The notes beneath the pieces are model-generated. The model saw only the letters and a program-made list of their open reading frames with translations. It was not told where the DNA came from and ran no database searches. The translations under genes and the position numbers were made by a program. Positions 7,215 through 14,121 of a stretch of 16,968 nucleotides of DNA are shown here, piece after piece; the stretch's first letter is position 1; each line of letters opens with the position of its first letter. Origin of the DNA: an uncultured Labedella sp. (lineage in GTDB: Bacteria; Actinomycetota; Actinomycetes; Actinomycetales; Microbacteriaceae); assembly GCA_934636065.1 (NCBI GenBank), contig CAKTZW010000007.1, forward strand, positions 1 through 16,968. Direction: 5' to 3'.

Positions 7215-10200
7215 TCAGTCGGTCAGCGCTCGCCGACGGGCCACCACGATGCCGAGACCGGTGAGCAGCGCGAGCAGGCCCGCGACGCTCCAGAGTCCCA
7301 GTTCGGCCGAGGGGCCGGTCACCGCGAGCGGAGGCCGCACGACGGTGGAGGAGACGGCGCAGTCCGCGTCCTCGGAGCCCTCGATGCAGTTGCCGCCGAG
7401 CGGCGTGACGACCGCGTTGTTCAACTCACCGTTGCCGGCGATCGGGTCGGCGACGGTCACCGAGTAGGTGACGGTCGTCTCCTCTCCCACCGCGAGCGCA
7501 CCGGACCACGACAGGACCGGGGCCGCGTAGGTGGCTCCGTTGGTCGCGTCGTCGTTGTAGGCGGCGTCGTCGATCACGTCGGACAGGTCGTCCGTGAAGG
7601 ACGCGGGGTCCTCGTCGGTGTAGTCGGCCGCACCCGTGTTCGTGACGGTGATCGTGTAGGTCACGGTCGCGCCCGGCTTGACGTCCGTCGAGCTCACGGT
7701 CTTGACGACCTCGAACGACTGCACCGGGGTGGTGGTCGCGCAGCTGTCGTCCGTCACGCACTCGCCGCCGGTGCCGGTCGGGCGCACGAAGTTGGACAGC
7801 GTCTGGTCGCCCTCCACCGGCGAGTCGACCGTCACCGAGTAGGTGATGGCGATCGTCTCGCCCACGGCCAGCGGGCCGGACCACGTGAGCAGGTCGCCGT
7901 CCACGACGGCCCCGTTCGAGGCGTCGCCGTTGTACGTCGCGTCATCGAGCACTGCCGAGAGGTCGTCCTCGAAGGACGCCGGGTCGGCCGCGGTGTAGGC
8001 GGCCTTTCCGGTGTTCGTCACCTCGACCGTGTAGGTCAGCGTCGCGTCCGGGTTGATCGTCGTCGACGATGCCGACTTGGCCACCGTGAACGACTTCGCC
8101 GGGATCTCGACGTTGCACGCCGGGTCATCCGAGTCAGGCGGGCAGTTGCCGCCGACACCCGTGACGACGGTGTTCGGCAGCACGCCGTCGCCCGTCGCCG
8201 GGTCGTTGACCGTCACCGAGTAGGTGACCGTCACCGTCTCGCCCACGGCGAGTGGACCGGACCACGAGATCGTGGGCTCGTCGTACGTGGCGCCGCTCGT
8301 CGCGTCGTCGTTGTACGTCGCGTCGTCGAGGATCGCCGACAGGTCGTCGGTGAACGTCGCCGGCTCGCCGTCCGTGTAGGCGACCGCTCCGGTGTTCTCG
8401 ATCTCGATCGTGTAGGTGATCGTCCCGCCGAGGACGACCTCGTCGGTGTCGGCCGTCTTGGTGGTGGAGTACGACTGCACGAGCGTGCTCGTCTCGCAAC
8501 CGTCCTCGGTCTCGCAGTCGCCGCCGGGGCCCGTGGGCACGGCCGCGTTGCGGAGATCGTTGTCACCGTTCACGGGGTTGTCGACGGTCACCGAGTACGT
8601 GACGGTGATCGACTCGCCGACCTCCAGCGATCCCTCCCACGTGAGCGTGACGCCCGTCACGACGGCGCCGTTCGTGGCGTCACCGTTGTAGGCGGCGTCA
8701 TCGAGCACGCCGGTGAGGTCGTCCGAGAACGACGCGGGGTCCTCGTCGGTGTAGTCGGTCTGGCCCGTGTTGGTCACCGTGACCTCGTAGGTCACGATGC
8801 CGCCCGGGTTGACGGTCGTCGCCGACGAGGTCTTCGCGACGGAGTAGGACTGCAGCTCCGTCGTCGTGGAGCACTCGCCGACGCACTCGCCGCCGGGGAC
8901 GGTGGGCACGACGACGTTCTCGAGGACGCCGTCGCCGGTGCCCGCAGCGGCCACCGTCACGGAATACGTGATCGTGATGGTCTGGCCCACTGCGAGGGCG
9001 CCCGACCAGGTCAGGGTGTCACCGTCCACCACGGCGCCGTTCGTGGCGTCGTCGTTGTACGTCGCATCGTCGAGGACGGCCGAGAGGTCGTCGTCGAAGG
9101 AAGCAGGCGCCTCGTCGGTGTAGGCGGCGCCTCCCGTGTTCGTCACGGTGACGGTGTAGGTCACGGTGTCGCCCGGGTTCGCCGTCGTGGCGGACACCGC
9201 CTTCTCCGTCGTGTAAGAGGAGACGTTGGTCGTCGTCGTGCAGTCGTCCTCCGTGGCGCACACTCCGCCCGGACCGTCCGGCACGACAGCGTTCGTGAGG
9301 ACGCTGTCGCCCGTGACGGGATCGTCGACGGTCACGGAGTACGTGATGGTGACGGTCTCCCCGAGCCCGATCGGGCCCGACCAGCTGAGCGTGTTCCCGG
9401 ACACGGTGGCGCCGTTCGACGCGTCGCCGTTGTAGACGGCGTCGTCGAGCACGTCGGACAGGTCGTCGGTGAACGACGCCGGCTCCTCCGTGGTGTACGG
9501 CACGTTCCCGGTGTTCGTGACCGAGATCGTGTAGTCGACCGTGTCACCCGCGGTGACCGTCGCCGCCGACGACGTCTTCGCGACCGTGTACGACGGGTCG
9601 GGGCACAGGGCCACCGACTCCACCTCGGCGTTGAAGCCCTCGGCCACGTAGTAGCTCGCGACCTGCACGGTGATCGTGTTCAGACCCGTCTGCCACGGTC
9701 CGTCCAGGGTCGTGCTCGCCGCGCTGCCCGGGAGGAAGCCACCACCCTGATACGGGGCGTCGGGGCTCTGCGGGAGGTTGTCGCCCTCCTGCAGCTGCTC
9801 GTTCACCCAGACGGCGTTGACGCTGTTGTCCGCCATCCAGTTCATCTTGAGCTGGAACGAAGCGGGGTCGACGGCCGCGTCGAGGTCGAACTGGTACCGG
9901 TAGTACCACGTGCCGTATCCGTCGGACTGGTTCTGCCCGACGACGTAGTTCGCCGTGATCCACTGCGACTCACCCGAGAGGCTGTCCGCCCAGGCGGCGT
10001 TCGCCTTCCCGGCGAACGCCGCGGAGTACGTCGTGCCCTCCGGGGGCAGCGTCGCGGCGAGAGGACCCGCGGGCGGAGTCCCCGGCCCGTGGTCGAGCCC
10101 GTCCACTCCACCGGCGACCATCCACCGCTCGTCGGGAACACCGTTGGGGGTCTGACCGCCGGTCTCGGCGTCGTAGCCCGTGTTGAAGATCACCGGGTCG

Positions 10201-11399
10201 GTCGTGCAGGTGACCAGGGGGATGTCCGCGTCCGTGACCGTGAGGGTCGACTCGCCGGGCTCGTTGAGGCCGGTCGTCGTGACGTTGTCCGGCCCGTTGA
10301 CGAACGAGCCCGTGCCGTCGGGGACGACCGTCACCGTGATGGTGCAGGAGGCCTGACCGGCATTGAGGTTGCCGGAGGCGGTGATCGTGTCGCTCCCTGC
10401 CGGAGCCGTCACGACGCCCGCGGCACAGGTCGTCGAGGCGCCGGAGGGGTTCGCGACCGAAAGGCCCTCGGGAAGCGCATCGGTGAAGGACCAGCCGTTC
10501 TTCGCGGCGAGCTCCTCCGTGTTCGTGACCGTGAACGTCAGCGTGCTCGTCTGTCCGAAACGGATCGCCGTCGGGCTGAACGACTTGTCGAGCTGCGGGG
10601 TCACGTCGAGGATGCGGATGTTGTCGAAGGCCGCGTCGTTGCCCTGGCCGGAACCGTTCGCGTTTCGCATCCGCACGCCGACCGTCGCGCCGTTGAAGAG
10701 GACGGAGCCGTTCGAGGTGTAGGTGTCGACGTTGATCGCTCGTGCGGGCAGAGTGCCGTATGCCGGCACATTCACCGTGTTGCTCGAGGTGCAGGCGTTG
10801 ATGAGGCCGCCAACGTTCGTGGCGGCGCCCTGAGCGTTGACGAACGAGAACTGGTACTGGGGTGCGGACACCTGGCAGTTCACGGCCGCGGTGTCGACGC
10901 TGAAGGTCAGGAAGCGGCCGGAGGCGTCCGCCAGGGGGATACCCGTCGCCGTCTGGAACTCGATCGCGTTCGCGCCGGGGCTGTTCTCGGTGTACGCGGC
11001 GACGGCGTGGTTGTTCGCCGGGGTCGCCGCGTTGCTGTGAGCGCCGAGCGCGTAGGCGAGCTGGCCCATGTTCTCCGTCGACGACTGCGCCGTGCAGTTG
11101 CCGAGCGTCGTGATCGGGGTGTTGAAGCTGCGGACCTGCCCGTTACAGCCGGTCAGCCAGCCGTTGTCGGCGGTGTACTGCTGTCCGGTGGCGCCGGTGT
11201 AGTTCGTCAGGAGAACCGGAGTCGTTCCGACGCCGTTCTCGAAGTTCTCCTCGAACGCCACGGTGTTCGCCTGGGGGGTACCAGGTGTCCCGGGTGCTGC
11301 GCTCGCCGGGACGGCGGCGACGACGGCCCCGACGGTGAGGCTGGCGACACCGAGCACGGTGCTGAGAAGAGCCGACAGCAGACGAGATGGTCGACGCAC
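7215..11399 (-). CDS. Sortase-anchored multidomain surface protein with six DUF11-like repeats
   Basis: The product is 1394 residues. The start is GTG 11399, with AGGAGG 9 nt upstream. A longer frame from a TTG at 11537 adds a non-signal-like N-terminus and is rejected. A Sec signal peptide (MRRPSRLL, hydrophobic core, cleavage after ASA at 34) leads to three domains: about 42-265 (unrecognised; Cys 85, 102, 175, 203), 268-392 (DUF11/DUF7933-like, beginning LDKSFSPTAIRFGQTSTLTF), and 396-600 (a lectin- or CBM-like beta domain bracketed by C398 and C599). Six repeats of 123-127 residues span 603-1354. The end is LAVTG (1358-1362), a hydrophobic segment and ARRR, a class E sortase signal. The protein is therefore probably covalently attached to the cell wall as a long stalk displaying the N-terminal domains. 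The target is unknown, and adhesion is inference. No sortase gene lies in the window. Confidence 0.93.
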   Translation of the reverse strand: MRRPSRLLSALLSTVLGVASLTVGAVVAAVPASAAPGTPGTPQANTVAFEENFENGVGTTPVLLTNYTGATGQQYTADNGWLTGCNGQVRSFNTPITTLGNCTAQSSTENMGQLAYALGAHSNAATPANNHAVAAYTENSPGANAIEFQTATGIPLADASGRFLTFSVDTAAVNCQVSAPQYQFSFVNAQGAATNVGGLINACTSSNTVNVPAYGTLPARAINVDTYTSNGSVLFNGATVGVRMRNANGSGQGNDAAFDNIRILDVTPQLDKSFSPTAIRFGQTSTLTFTVTNTEELAAKNGWSFTDALPEGLSVANPSGASTTCAAGVVTAPAGSDTITASGNLNAGQASCTITVTVVPDGTGSFVNGPDNVTTTGLNEPGESTLTVTDADIPLVTCTTDPVIFNTGYDAETGGQTPNGVPDERWMVAGGVDGLDHGPGTPPAGPLAATLPPEGTTYSAAFAGKANAAWADSLSGESQWITANYVVGQNQSDGYGTWYYRYQFDLDAAVDPASFQLKMNWMADNSVNAVWVNEQLQEGDNLPQSPDAPYQGGGFLPGSAASTTLDGPWQTGLNTITVQVASYYVAEGFNAEVESVALCPDPSYTVAKTSSAATVTAGDTVDYTISVTNTGNVPYTTEEPASFTDDLSDVLDDAVYNGDASNGATVSGNTLSWSGPIGLGETVTITYSVTVDDPVTGDSVLTNAVVPDGPGGVCATEDDCTTTTNVSSYTTEKAVSATTANPGDTVTYTVTVTNTGGAAYTDEAPASFDDDLSAVLDDATYNDDATNGAVVDGDTLTWSGALAVGQTITITYSVTVAAAGTGDGVLENVVVPTVPGGECVGECSTTTELQSYSVAKTSSATTVNPGGIVTYEVTVTNTGQTDYTDEDPASFSDDLTGVLDDAAYNGDATNGAVVTGVTLTWEGSLEVGESITVTYSVTVDNPVNGDNDLRNAAVPTGPGGDCETEDGCETSTLVQSYSTTKTADTDEVVLGGTITYTIEIENTGAVAYTDGEPATFTDDLSAILDDATYNDDATSGATYDEPTISWSGPLAVGETVTVTYSVTVNDPATGDGVLPNTVVTGVGGNCPPDSDDPACNVEIPAKSFTVAKSASSTTINPDATLTYTVEVTNTGKAAYTAADPASFEDDLSAVLDDATYNGDASNGAVVDGDLLTWSGPLAVGETIAITYSVTVDSPVEGDQTLSNFVRPTGTGGECVTDDSCATTTPVQSFEVVKTVSSTDVKPGATVTYTITVTNTGAADYTDEDPASFTDDLSDVIDDAAYNDDATNGATYAAPVLSWSGALAVGEETTVTYSVTVADPIAGNGELNNAVVTPLGGNCIEGSEDADCAVSSTVVRPPLAVTGPSAELGLWSVAGLLALLTGLGIVVARRRALTD
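7278..7328 (-). other. Class E sortase cell-wall sorting signal (LAVTG)
   Basis: Residues 1358-1362 of the surface protein read LAVTG, followed by a hydrophobic stretch (about 1367-1387) and the basic tail ARRR. Class E sortases of high-GC Gram-positive bacteria are known to use LAXTG in place of LPXTG. Cleavage between T1361 and G1362 would link the protein to peptidoglycan. Confidence 0.85.
7338..9593 (-). repeat. Six tandem repeats of about 375 bp inside the surface-protein gene
   Basis: Protein-level repeats lie at residues 603-727, 728-850, 851-975, 976-1102, 1103-1227 and 1228-1354 (DNA 9219-9593, 8850-9218, 8475-8849, 8094-8474, 7719-8093 and 7338-7718). Each carries YTVTVTNTG, PASFxDDL, LDDAxYNxDA, LxWSG, GETxTITYSVTV, LxN and GGxC...C. 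Repeats 4 and 6 share a CX8C ending and VVTxxGGNC, while 1, 3 and 5 share CX5C. This suggests at least one duplication of a two-repeat unit. The DNA is also similar between copies, so recombinational copy-number change is possible. Confidence 0.92.
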
Positions 11400-11471
11400 G
11401 GTCAACCGCCTCCTCCCCTCGGCAGTGTGTGATGGCGTGCGAGTCGGCACAGTGATTCCCTCCGGTAGCGA

Positions 11472-11500
11472 GGCCGAGACTCCCGAACATGTTCTCGGCC
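11472..11500. repeat. Nested palindrome GAACATGTTC in 8-bp inverted repeat
   Basis: GAACATGTTC (11485-11494) is a perfect 10-bp palindrome. It is flanked by GGCCGAGA (11472-11479), which is the reverse complement of TCTCGGCC (11493-11500). The outer stem and inner palindrome overlap by two bases and cannot both fully form. It lies in the untranslated leader or promoter zone of the surface gene, about 85 bp before its start. Confidence 0.5.
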
Positions 11501-11559
11501 GATTCACAGCTAATCGAGGCGGCACGCGATCGACCAAGGCGGCGGCCGCGCGTTAACCC

Positions 11560-11583
11560 CCGGGGTGACGGAATGCACCCCGG
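11560..11583. promoter_or_regulatory. Operator-like dyad CCGGGGTG-N8-CACCCCGG
   Basis: Perfect 8-bp arms separated by 8 nt lie near the middle of the divergent intergenic region. The size is suitable for a dimeric HTH regulator such as the adjacent LuxR-type protein. Two more C4/G4 dyads follow within 60 bp. Confidence 0.4.
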
Positions 11584-11585
11584 AC

Positions 11586-11600
11586 GCCCCCGAACGGGGC
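11586..11600. promoter_or_regulatory. Short dyad GCCCC-N5-GGGGC
   Basis: A 5-bp inverted repeat lies 2 bp from the preceding dyad. It is short and may be chance, but its CCCC-N5-GGGG core resembles the CCCC-N6-GGGG core of the dyad at 11619-11638. Confidence 0.25.
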
Positions 11601-11618
11601 ACACGGTGTCGGCGGCCT

Positions 11619-11638
11619 GGTCCCCCTAAGAGGGGACC
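11619..11638. promoter_or_regulatory. Operator-like dyad GGTCCCC-N6-GGGGACC
   Basis: Perfect 7-bp arms surround the spacer CTAAGA. A half-site copy, ACCCCCT, follows immediately (11636-11642). On the + strand CTTT follows, so a weak terminator is the alternative, but no + strand gene precedes it. An operator is more plausible. Confidence 0.4.
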
Positions 11639-11781
11639 CCCTTTCGTGGGACGGCGAGCCCGCCGACGATTGCCGACCGAGATCATTGAGGCGTCGAAGA
11701 ATCTACGGTTCAATCGACCCCGGACGACGGATCGAACGCGAGGGGTTTGCTGACCGTGATGCTCAGGGCTGACGGGGAGCG

Positions 11782-13353
11782 ATGGACGTGACGGCGAGAG
11801 CCGACGATTCCCCCGTGCGGTCACGGACCGACCGGACGCACCAGCGCATCCCCGTCGGCCGCTTCCGCGTCGCCATGTCCGAGGTCATCGCCCGTGAGGG
11901 GTGGCAGGCCGCGATCCCGCTCATCGAGGCGCACTGGGACGTGCTCTCCTCTGAGGCTCCTCAGCAACTGCTCGCCGTGATCCGCTCGCTCCCCGGCGCC
12001 GCCTTCGTCGATCGCCCCACGTTGCTCGTCGCGGCCAACTACCTCCAGCACGTCGTCGCCGGCGGTGACCCCGCCCGGTTCGCGGGTGTCAACGTGGTCG
12101 ACGCCGAGATGGGAGGCGTCGAGCTCGGGCTGATGGACCGGCTCGCACTGCTGACGTCCAGGGCGGCCGACGCCCGGACCTCCGGCGATGTCACCGTCGC
12201 TCGCACTGCAGCGGAGGAGGCGCGGGCCATTCTCGACCGGTCCTCGAACCAGGAACGCGCGGCCATCCTCACCTCGCTCCCCCACATGGCCGTCCAATGG
12301 GGCCGCTCGCTCGAGCAGGCCGAGGCGCCTCGAGCGGGCTTCGAGTACGAGGAGGCGTACGAGACCGCTCTGCTGACCGATCAGGCGGCGATCGCACGGC
12401 GTGCCGCCGCGCGCCTCGCCTGGCTGCATGCGGTCCGCGGGCGGCTGAACGCCGCCGAGCTCTGGGTCGCTCGAGCGGCCGACCGCCGAGCGGGGTCCGG
12501 GCGCTACGACGGCGTCATCTACATCACGCGTGCCCTCATCCATCTCGATCGGGACGACAACGACGGAGCGCGGCGCGAGCTCGCCCTCACCGCGGCCCTC
12601 GGCGACGGCGAGGACTGGGCCGGAGCTCTCTGGGTGGAATCCATGACGGCGCGCGATGCGGCGACGGCGACGGTGATCGAGGCTCGCATCAACCAGCAGC
12701 TCGAGCGACTTCCCGAGCGGCTGGCCGTCTCGGGGGCCAACGGTCGATTCATCCGGGCGTCGGGAGCGCGCCTCGCGGCCCTGCGCGGTCGATCGGTGAA
12801 GGCGTCCATGCCTCCCCAGCGTGATTCGACCACGACGGATCTGGTCATCGCGGGTGCCGTCGCCCTCGCCGAGCGCCGGTATCACGACGCGACCGAGGTC
12901 ATCCAGCCCGCGACGGCCGCCGACGAGACGCCGCGCGTGCAGTCGAGCGCCCTCCTCGTCGAGGCGGCGTCGCTGCTCGCGCTCGGCCAGTCCGAGTCGG
13001 CGGAGCGCTCCTTCCGTCAGGCCCATGCGCTCATCGAGGAGGAGCGCATCCACACGACCTACGAGTGCATCCCGCCGGACTGGCTCGAACGCCTCGCGGC
13101 GCTCAGCTCGGTGCCGCCTCCCCATGCACGCTCCCCCATCCACCGGGATCCGAGCGACGCACGGCTGCTGAGCCGACGCGAGCAGGAGGTCCTCGGGCAG
13201 CTCGACACCGACCGGTCGATGGCCGAGATCGCGGCAGCGCTGTACGTGAGCGTCAACACGGTGAAGTCGACGGTCCGTCGGCTCTACCGGAAGCTGGAGG
13301 TCGACTCGCGGGGCGCCGCACTCGACGTCGCGAAGAGCCGTGGGCTGTTCTAG
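11782..13353 (+). CDS. LuxR-type regulator with helical-repeat N-terminal region
   Basis: The product is 523 residues. The C-terminus (about 462-523) is a clear LuxR/GerE DNA-binding domain: LSRREQEVLGQL, MAEIAAALYVSVNTVKSTVRRLYRKL, then RGAALDVAKSRGLF. The first 450 residues are Ala/Glu/Arg-rich and helical, with repeated AARLAWLHAVRGRLNAAELW-like and ALLVEAASLLALGQSESAERSF segments. This resembles the TPR-like sensor arm of MalT/LAL regulators, but no Walker A or B motif and no receiver domain is present. The start ATG 11782 has GGGGAG only 2 nt upstream; the in-frame GTG at 11788 has better spacing (8 nt). It is divergent from the surface-protein gene and is its likely regulator, by position only. 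The signal is unknown. Its stop overlaps the convergent downstream gene by 4 bp. Confidence 0.9.
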   Translation: MDVTARADDSPVRSRTDRTHQRIPVGRFRVAMSEVIAREGWQAAIPLIEAHWDVLSSEAPQQLLAVIRSLPGAAFVDRPTLLVAANYLQHVVAGGDPARFAGVNVVDAEMGGVELGLMDRLALLTSRAADARTSGDVTVARTAAEEARAILDRSSNQERAAILTSLPHMAVQWGRSLEQAEAPRAGFEYEEAYETALLTDQAAIARRAAARLAWLHAVRGRLNAAELWVARAADRRAGSGRYDGVIYITRALIHLDRDDNDGARRELALTAALGDGEDWAGALWVESMTARDAATATVIEARINQQLERLPERLAVSGANGRFIRASGARLAALRGRSVKASMPPQRDSTTTDLVIAGAVALAERRYHDATEVIQPATAADETPRVQSSALLVEAASLLALGQSESAERSFRQAHALIEEERIHTTYECIPPDWLERLAALSSVPPPHARSPIHRDPSDARLLSRREQEVLGQLDTDRSMAEIAAALYVSVNTVKSTVRRLYRKLEVDSRGAALDVAKSRGLF

Positions 13354-13694
13354 CGGGCGACCGACTCCGCGCGCTCGGTCGTGCTGGCGGCGTTCACGCC
13401 CCGCTCGCCGTCATCGGTGGGCGCCGGCGCCTGCCGGAACAGGCTCAGGAATCCGCTCGAGAGGAATAGAGCGACGAGCAGGACGAGGGCGACGAGGAAC
13501 ATGATGGCGCGCCGCCGTCGGTAGGAGGGCAGTCGCGTGGGGCCGTCCTCGTCATCGTCGTCTGCGAGGGCCGCGTCGGGGGTCGACGGCGGGGCGACGC
13601 GTCGCGGGGCTGTGGGGGCGGCGAACTGTCGTTCGAGATCCCGGGGCGTCTCGAAATCGAGGTGATCGATGTCGTCGGAACGATCGGAGGCCAT
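13350..13694 (-). CDS. Small single-span membrane protein, unknown function
   Basis: The product is 114 residues. The N-terminal 60 residues are charged and Pro/Asp-rich, with an acidic run (DDDDED around 45-50) and then YRRRRA. One membrane segment covers about 63-86, and a 30-residue polar tail follows. The topology predicted by the positive charges is N-terminus inside, tail outside. I chose ATG 13694 over 13703 because a TAGCAT hexamer ends 7 nt before it. I do not recognise a family. The gene converges on the LuxR-type gene with a 4-bp overlap of stop codons and is followed upstream by another small membrane-protein gene on the same strand. Confidence 0.75.
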   Translation of the reverse strand: MASDRSDDIDHLDFETPRDLERQFAAPTAPRRVAPPSTPDAALADDDDEDGPTRLPSYRRRRAIMFLVALVLLVALFLSSGFLSLFRQAPAPTDDGERGVNAASTTERAESVAR

Positions 13695-13701
13695 GCCCGT
13701 C

Positions 13702-13707
13702 ATGCTA
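13702..13707 (-). promoter_or_regulatory. -10 hexamer TAGCAT, leaderless promoter of 114-residue membrane protein
   Basis: TAGCAT fits TANNNT, is followed by 7 nt (GACGGGC), then ATG 13694. It overlaps an alternative ATG at 13703, exactly as at the CCA enzyme. No -35 box or ribosome binding site is visible. Confidence 0.5.
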
Positions 13708-13735
13708 CGTCAGCCGGACGCGGTCCGGTGCTGCG

Positions 13736-14056
13736 TCAGCGCGCACCGACGAGCACGGCGAGGTCGACCACGAGCACCGGGATGCGCACGATGAGCACGA
13801 CGAGCGACGCGAGGAATCCGAACGCCGACAGACCCGCGCCTCCGAGAGTCGGATCGGCCTGCAGCCGCTTCCGCGAAACGAGACCGAGGACGAACCCGGC
13901 GGCCGCGAGCGCCAGCGCCACGTAGATCACCCAGAACCAGGGCGCGAAGAAACCGGCGACGGCGAGCGCACCCGTGATCGCGGTGAGGACCGCGACCACG
14001 TCGGTGCGATCGTGCGCCACGTCCGGCGCCGGCGTGAACCGCTTCTCGGGAGGCAT
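13736..14056 (-). CDS. Small multi-span membrane protein, unknown function (DUF4190-like)
   Basis: The product is 106 residues with a polar N-terminus and three hydrophobic stretches (about 18-40, 42-60 and 76-102). SRKRLQADPTLGGAG lies between the second and third. The pattern of paired helices, a basic loop and a Gly-rich turn resembles DUF4190-type small actinobacterial membrane proteins, but the match is by eye and the function is unknown. The start ATG 14056 has no ribosome binding site but a TAGGCT hexamer 7 nt upstream. The promoter region (14057-14121) is shared with the divergent TmrB-like gene. Confidence 0.78.
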   Translation of the reverse strand: MPPEKRFTPAPDVAHDRTDVVAVLTAITGALAVAGFFAPWFWVIYVALALAAAGFVLGLVSRKRLQADPTLGGAGLSAFGFLASLVVLIVRIPVLVVDLAVLVGAR

Positions 14057-14063
14057 GCCGTCC

Positions 14064-14069
14064 AGCCTA
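14064..14069 (-). promoter_or_regulatory. -10 hexamer TAGGCT, leaderless promoter of 106-residue membrane protein
   Basis: TAGGCT (TANNNT) is followed by GGACGGC (7 nt) and then ATG 14056. It lies 39 bp from the opposing TATCCT hexamer of the divergent gene, so the two promoters are nearly back to back. Confidence 0.5.
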
Positions 14070-14108
14070 GTTCGAGCCGTCGAGCGCCCCGATCCGAGGC
14101 AGCAGCCG

Positions 14109-14114
14109 TATCCT
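14109..14114 (+). promoter_or_regulatory. -10 hexamer TATCCT, leaderless promoter of TmrB-like gene
   Basis: TATCCT (TANNNT) is followed by CGGATCC (7 nt) and then GTG 14122. No ribosome binding site precedes the GTG, which supports a leaderless transcript beginning at the start codon. Confidence 0.55.
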
Positions 14115-14121
14115 CGGATCC

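Larger units (their letters stand above)
11400..11781. promoter_or_regulatory. Divergent intergenic regulatory region (surface protein / LuxR-type regulator)
   Basis: This 382-bp gap has no convincing gene and must hold both divergent promoters. It contains at least four dyads: a 10-bp palindrome at 11485-11494 within a larger 8-bp stem (11472-11500), and C/G-block dyads at 11560-11583, 11586-11600 and 11619-11638. For the regulator, TACGGT (11704-11709) is a possible -10, but no properly spaced -35 exists. For the surface gene no -10 stands out. The spacing and divergence suggest that the LuxR-type protein may bind here, but this is inference. Confidence 0.6.

Noticed and set aside
7338..9593. 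Regular repeats that might suggest a CRISPR or satellite array
   Set aside because: The period is about 375 bp, is in frame throughout and encodes protein domains. There are no short identical repeats with unique spacers.
7041..11432. A 1463-residue open frame on the + strand opposite the surface-protein gene
   Set aside because: It is Arg/Val/His/Gly-rich, with low-complexity repeats mirroring the surface gene. The opposite frame has a signal peptide, domains and a sorting signal. It is a product of high GC at third positions.
11485..11494. GAACATGTTC as an SOS (LexA) box
   Set aside because: Actinobacterial LexA sites need GAAC and GTTC separated by 4 bases; here they are separated by 2, and the neighbouring gene is not a DNA-repair gene.
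11400..11537. N-terminal extension of the surface protein to a TTG at 11537
   Set aside because: It would put 46 non-hydrophobic residues before the signal peptide. GTG 11399 has a strong AGGAGG and directly precedes MRRPSRLL.
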